NCBI GenBank assembly: GCA_018367495.1
Contig: JAGZGB010000082.1
Span: 1-7,222, forward strand
Length of the DNA stretch: 7,222 nt
DNA from: Veillonella sp.
Lineage (GTDB): Bacteria > Bacillota_C > Negativicutes > Veillonellales > Veillonellaceae
Direction: 5' to 3'
Numbering within the stretch: position 1 is the stretch's first letter; each line of letters opens with the position of its first letter. The notes below the pieces were generated by a model that worked only from the letters and a program-made list of their open reading frames with translations, had not been told where the DNA came from and did no database searches. Of the stretch, positions 6,182 to 7,222 are shown in pieces. The position numbers were made by a program, and so were the translations under genes.

Positions 6182-6934
6182 TTATAGAGTGAAACTCATC
6201 TCTGTTTGCATACGAGCATCGGTTTTGGATTTACTATCCTTACCACCTGTATAACGGATGCGCACATTATTATTTACTTTAACGCGAGAATCATCAATTT
6301 TGAACTTCTTCATCTTTTCTTTGATTTGCTCATCAGTTAAAGCGCGCTCCTCTGGTTTTGCTACCTCATCATTAGCCGTATCTAAAGCATCTTGTTGAGA
6401 TTTAGATACTTGGTATGTTTTACCAGATTTCTTAGCCTTTTCAGCACGCTTTTCGTCTAATTTTTGACGCCGGTCTTGAGTAATTTTCTTATCGCGAGCA
6501 ATCCGATAGTCCATCACATCACGCATATTTTCTTGGTAAATACGCAATGCATATTGACGATCGTTTTCATTCATTTGTTCACGTTTTGTTACTACCTCAT
6601 CAATAAGAGGCATAAGCTCATCTTTTGTATAGCTTGTATTACCATCAAAAACAAAACCATGTGTATCTGTAATAGCACCGTGCTTAATTAGTGTTTGTAA
6701 CGCTGTATACGTCCAATCACTTGGCGTAATTACACCTGTACTCACATGGTGTTGTACTTTACTAGAGCTACTAACCGTTTCTACATCAGCACTCACACCG
6801 TCCATCATAGGACGTGCGCTTGGAATAGCAATGCTTTCAGCATGAACGAAACCAACAGAGGCAACGAGACATAATGTACCGATGCCAACAGCGCGACGAA
6901 GTAAATGTATGTGACGTGTATATTTTGTATTCAT
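6182..6934 (-). CDS. Exported SLH-like protein with coiled-coil-like linker and single beta-hairpin (miniature OmpM-like)
   Basis: This 250-residue protein has a signal peptide: a basic start (RHIHLLRR), a hydrophobic core at about 15-29 and a VHA-type cleavage site after residue 32. Residues 72-113 look like one S-layer homology repeat (DWTYTALQTLIKHGAI, then a FDGNTSYTKDEL segment in place of pdGtF-TR-E). Residues 114-212 are highly charged and helical (many K, R, E, D, Q). The end, VKVNNNVRIRYT, GGKDSKSK, TDARMQTEMSFTL, reads as two amphipathic strands and a turn, like the first hairpin of an OmpM porin barrel. The frame then stops, and mntH begins 20 bases later, so no hidden barrel remains. 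In Negativicutes, SLH segments bind modified peptidoglycan and tether the outer membrane. An envelope-attached role is likely; function unproven. AAGGAG lies six bases before the ATG. Confidence 0.8.
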   Translation of the reverse strand: MNTKYTRHIHLLRRAVGIGTLCLVASVGFVHAESIAIPSARPMMDGVSADVETVSSSSKVQHHVSTGVITPSDWTYTALQTLIKHGAITDTHGFVFDGNTSYTKDELMPLIDEVVTKREQMNENDRQYALRIYQENMRDVMDYRIARDKKITQDRRQKLDEKRAEKAKKSGKTYQVSKSQQDALDTANDEVAKPEERALTDEQIKEKMKKFKIDDSRVKVNNNVRIRYTGGKDSKSKTDARMQTEMSFTL

Positions 6935-6968
6935 AAGAGTCTCCTTAAAATTACATTTGATACAATCT

Positions 6969-6997
6969 ATTATATGAAACCCCTAATCATACGTCAA
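6969..6997 (-). promoter_or_regulatory. Near-consensus sigma-70-type promoter of the SLH-like protein/mntH unit
   Basis: On the minus strand, TTGACG (6997-6992) and a perfect TATAAT (6974-6969) are separated by exactly 17 bases. Transcription should begin near 6961-6963, giving a short leader of roughly 25-30 bases before the ATG at 6934. It is the strongest promoter in the window, suggesting high basal expression unless repressed. Confidence 0.85.
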
Positions 6998-7041
6998 CTC
7001 TATAACCTTACACACTATATATCAATATTTACAGGACCTTA

Positions 7042-7055
7042 GACTCATTTGAGTC
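7042..7055. promoter_or_regulatory. Palindrome GACTCA-TT-TGAGTC upstream of the mntH-unit promoter
   Basis: Exact 6-bp arms around a 2-base centre lie about 45 bases upstream of the -35 box. An alternative pairing AGGAC (7033-7037)/GTCCT (7053-7057) overlaps it. No U-tract follows on the minus strand, so it is not an obvious terminator. It could be an operator or activator site for the mntH unit. Confidence 0.35.
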
Positions 7056-7097
7056 CTTACACGTTTAGGTTCATATTCAGTAAATACCACAATAAAC

Positions 7098-7129
7098 AAA
7101 AAGACCTCACATCGGATGATGCAAGGTCT
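7098..7129 (-). terminator. Intrinsic terminator after tRNA-Ser
   Basis: A 12-bp stem (7102-7113 with 7118-7129, two G-U wobbles in one strand's RNA) with a 4-base loop is followed on the minus strand by TTTTTG. It begins six bases past the tRNA CCA end, so it ends the tRNA transcript. Confidence 0.88.
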
Positions 7130-7134
7130 CAGCA

Positions 7135-7222
7135 TGGCGGAGGATTAGGGATTCGAACCCTAGCGACGGTAACCCGCCCTAACGATTTAGCAAACCGTCC
7201 TCTTCAGCCTCTTGAGTAATCC
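7135..7222 (-). tRNA. tRNA-Ser(GCU), lacking only its first three 5' bases at the window edge
   Basis: This is a class II tRNA with a long variable arm. The 3' end reads ATCCTCC, discriminator G, encoded CCA (7137-7135). The T arm is TAGGG-TTCGAAT-CCCTA. The anticodon stem ACGGT/ATCGT holds the loop TTGCTAA, giving anticodon GCU, which reads AGC and AGU serine codons. The variable arm pairs GCGG with CCGT, and the D stem is CTC/GAG. The first three acceptor bases (expected GGA, to complete GGAGGAT) lie just beyond position 7222. The identity is secure. Confidence 0.95.

Noticed and set aside
6162..6185. A frameshift or premature stop hiding the rest of a porin barrel after the SLH-like protein
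   Set aside because: mntH starts 20 bases after the stop, so there is no room or remnant of further barrel strands. The short form is the gene as it stands.
6935..7030. MntR or Fur operator at the mntH-unit promoter
   Set aside because: I looked for an AT-rich dyad of the known type across the promoter and found none that is convincing.
1..7222. CRISPR array, phage, integrase or defence-gene module
   Set aside because: There are no regularly spaced direct repeats, no integrase or transposase frame, and no known defence-family motif in any gene of the window.

Overview
The window is about 7.2 kb of moderately AT-rich bacterial DNA in which every gene I can support lies on the minus strand. 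It reads from the right edge (a tRNA) to the left edge (an EF-G-like GTPase). The mix suggests a diderm Firmicute of the Negativicutes, most likely Veillonella or a close relative. The main clue is a secreted protein with an S-layer-homology-like segment, a charged linker and a beta-hairpin of the kind seen at the barrel start of OmpM-type outer-membrane tethers. A HydE-type maturase and strong AGGAGG-like ribosome binding sites fit a strict anaerobe. The genus call is inference from protein style, not from a marker gene.

Layout from right to left, in the direction of transcription. (1) A tRNA-Ser(GCU), cut by the window edge after losing its first three bases, is followed by a strong intrinsic terminator. 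(2) A near-consensus promoter (TTGACG, 17 bases, TATAAT) drives a two-gene unit: a 250-residue exported SLH-like/beta-hairpin protein and, 20 bases later, the Nramp manganese/iron importer mntH, closed by a hairpin terminator. (3) A roughly 240-base leader region with two inverted repeats precedes a tightly packed three-gene operon: a 200-residue protein with a degraded phosphoribosyltransferase-like fold, yaaA (peroxide stress/iron; 23-base overlap), and hydE (radical SAM maturase; TTG start 4 bases after the yaaA stop). (4) A 371-base gene-free stretch holds an unusual nested inverted-repeat element of about 149 bp. Its core is a bidirectional terminator hairpin and its outer ends are 15-bp inverted repeats. 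(5) A five-helix Yip1-like membrane protein ends in its own terminator. (6) The first 350 codons of an EF-G-like translational GTPase follow. Its G3 motif reads DTPGY instead of DTPGH.

A possible common theme for the middle of the window is metal and oxidant handling in an anaerobe: Mn/Fe uptake (MntH), control of iron during peroxide stress (YaaA) and assembly of an oxygen-sensitive iron enzyme (HydE). No complete novel system is proven. The items most worth following up are the nested inverted-repeat element, the PRTase-like/YaaA/HydE operon, and the miniature OmpM-like protein paired with MntH.
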